Shown here: positions 4,629 to 5,061 of the stretch, piece after piece
Position numbering within the stretch: the first letter of the stretch is position 1
How the letters are laid out: every line of letters starts with the position of its first letter
Program-made: the position numbers and the translations under genes
Assembly: GCA_012522285.1 (NCBI GenBank)
Contig: JAAYKS010000187.1
Coordinates: 1-5,061 of the forward strand
Direction: 5' to 3'
Source: Clostridiaceae bacterium
GTDB lineage: Bacteria > Bacillota > Clostridia > Saccharofermentanales > UBA5734
DNA length: 5,061 nt
Notes under the pieces: model-generated
Seen by the model: the letters and a program-made list of their open reading frames with translations, nothing else
Told to the model about the DNA's origin: nothing
The model's database searches: none

Positions 4629-5061
4629 ATGCCGCTGATTCATGTGTTTGGGGCATCCGGAGCAGGAACGACGACCATGGGGCGGGCGATCGCATCCTCC
4701 TTCGGTTATGTCCACCTGGACACCGACGACTTTTTCTGGGAACCGACCGATCCGCCGTTTCAACGAACCCGGCCGGTGGAAGAGCGGGCTGCCCGGTTGC
4801 ACGATGTGACTGGACAGGATGGCTTTTTCGTCTTGACCGGATCCCTGTGCGGCTGGGGGGATTTTCTCATTCCTCGTTTCGACCTGGCCATCCGGCTCGT
4901 GACCCCCACCGACATCCGGATCAAGCGGCTGCAGGACCGGGAAAAAAGCCGGTTTGGCGACCGGGTTCTCCCGGGCGGCGACATGTACGACAACCACCGG
5001 GAGTTCATTGACTGGGCGGCCACCTATGACGCCGCGGGCCTCGACCAGCGAAGCCGCGCGC
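4629..5061 (+). CDS. P-loop nucleotide kinase-like protein (3' end outside window)
   Basis: The frame stays open from ATG 4629 to the window edge: 144 complete codons, no stop. The N-terminus, MPLIHVFGASGAGTTTMG, is a strand followed by a P-loop. Gly8-Ala-Ser-Gly-Ala-Gly13-Thr14-Thr15 fits GxxxxGK[ST] except that Thr14 replaces the lysine. DTDDFFW (31-37) fits the substrate or Mg-binding DxD region of small kinases. FVLTGSLCGWGD (67-78) and FDLAIRLVTPTDIRIKRLQDRE (84-105) fit the central strand and the Arg-bearing lid region of adenylate-kinase-like folds. PGGDMYDNHREFIDWAATYD (115-134) is well formed. I recall uncharacterised AAA or adenylate-kinase-like proteins of about 180 residues with GASGSGTTT, DTDDYFW and GSLCGWGD; the substrate is unknown. 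Its own promoter and ribosome site are visible, and it is divergent from nfeD, so it is probably functionally independent of the flotillin operon. Confidence 0.88.
   Translation, partial: MPLIHVFGASGAGTTTMGRAIASSFGYVHLDTDDFFWEPTDPPFQRTRPVEERAARLHDVTGQDGFFVLTGSLCGWGDFLIPRFDLAIRLVTPTDIRIKRLQDREKSRFGDRVLPGGDMYDNHREFIDWAATYDAAGLDQRSRA

Noticed and set aside
4410..4997. Minus-strand open frame of 195 codons across the divergent intergenic region
   Set aside because: It overlaps both the nfeD start and the P-loop kinase gene, each of which has a strong ribosome site and family motifs.

Overview
The window suggests a moderately GC-rich monoderm bacterium, most likely a Bacillota member on the Bacilli side. 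The reasons are a FloA-type flotillin with its NfeD partner, a DUF1576 membrane protein, strong AGGAGG-like ribosome binding sites, two TTG starts behind such sites, and a heliorhodopsin (a family found mainly in monoderm bacteria and archaea). This placement is an inference; no rRNA or other taxonomic marker is present.

Left part (1-841, plus strand): the C-terminal part of a heliorhodopsin, cut by the window edge, carrying the last three transmembrane helices and the retinal-binding lysine. It is followed after 56 bases by a 153-residue, probably membrane-associated protein with an HEYGH (HEXXH-type) metal-binding motif. The two are probably co-transcribed.

Centre (881-4462, minus strand): five tightly packed genes that read as one operon, in transcription order: short NfeD-like membrane protein; FloA flotillin; a 125-residue protein of unknown function; a 425-residue DUF1576 polytopic membrane protein made of two visibly duplicated halves; and a 112-residue unknown protein whose start overlaps the DUF1576 stop by ATGA. 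Intergenic gaps are 37, 34, 5 and -4 bases. Perfect inverted repeats sit between nfeD and floA, across the floA stop codon, and just before the DUF1576 ribosome binding site. NfeD and FloA together form the membrane-microdomain (bacterial flotillin) module; the linked DUF1576 protein suggests an uncharacterised transporter or channel working in the same membrane context. This operon converges on the heliorhodopsin pair, with 39 bases between stop codons.

Right part (4463-5061): a 166-base divergent intergenic region holding a candidate promoter for each direction, then a plus-strand P-loop nucleotide kinase-like gene that runs off the window end with no stop codon. Its Walker A motif has Thr where the invariant Lys is expected.

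No rRNA, tRNA, CRISPR array, insertion sequence or attachment site was seen.
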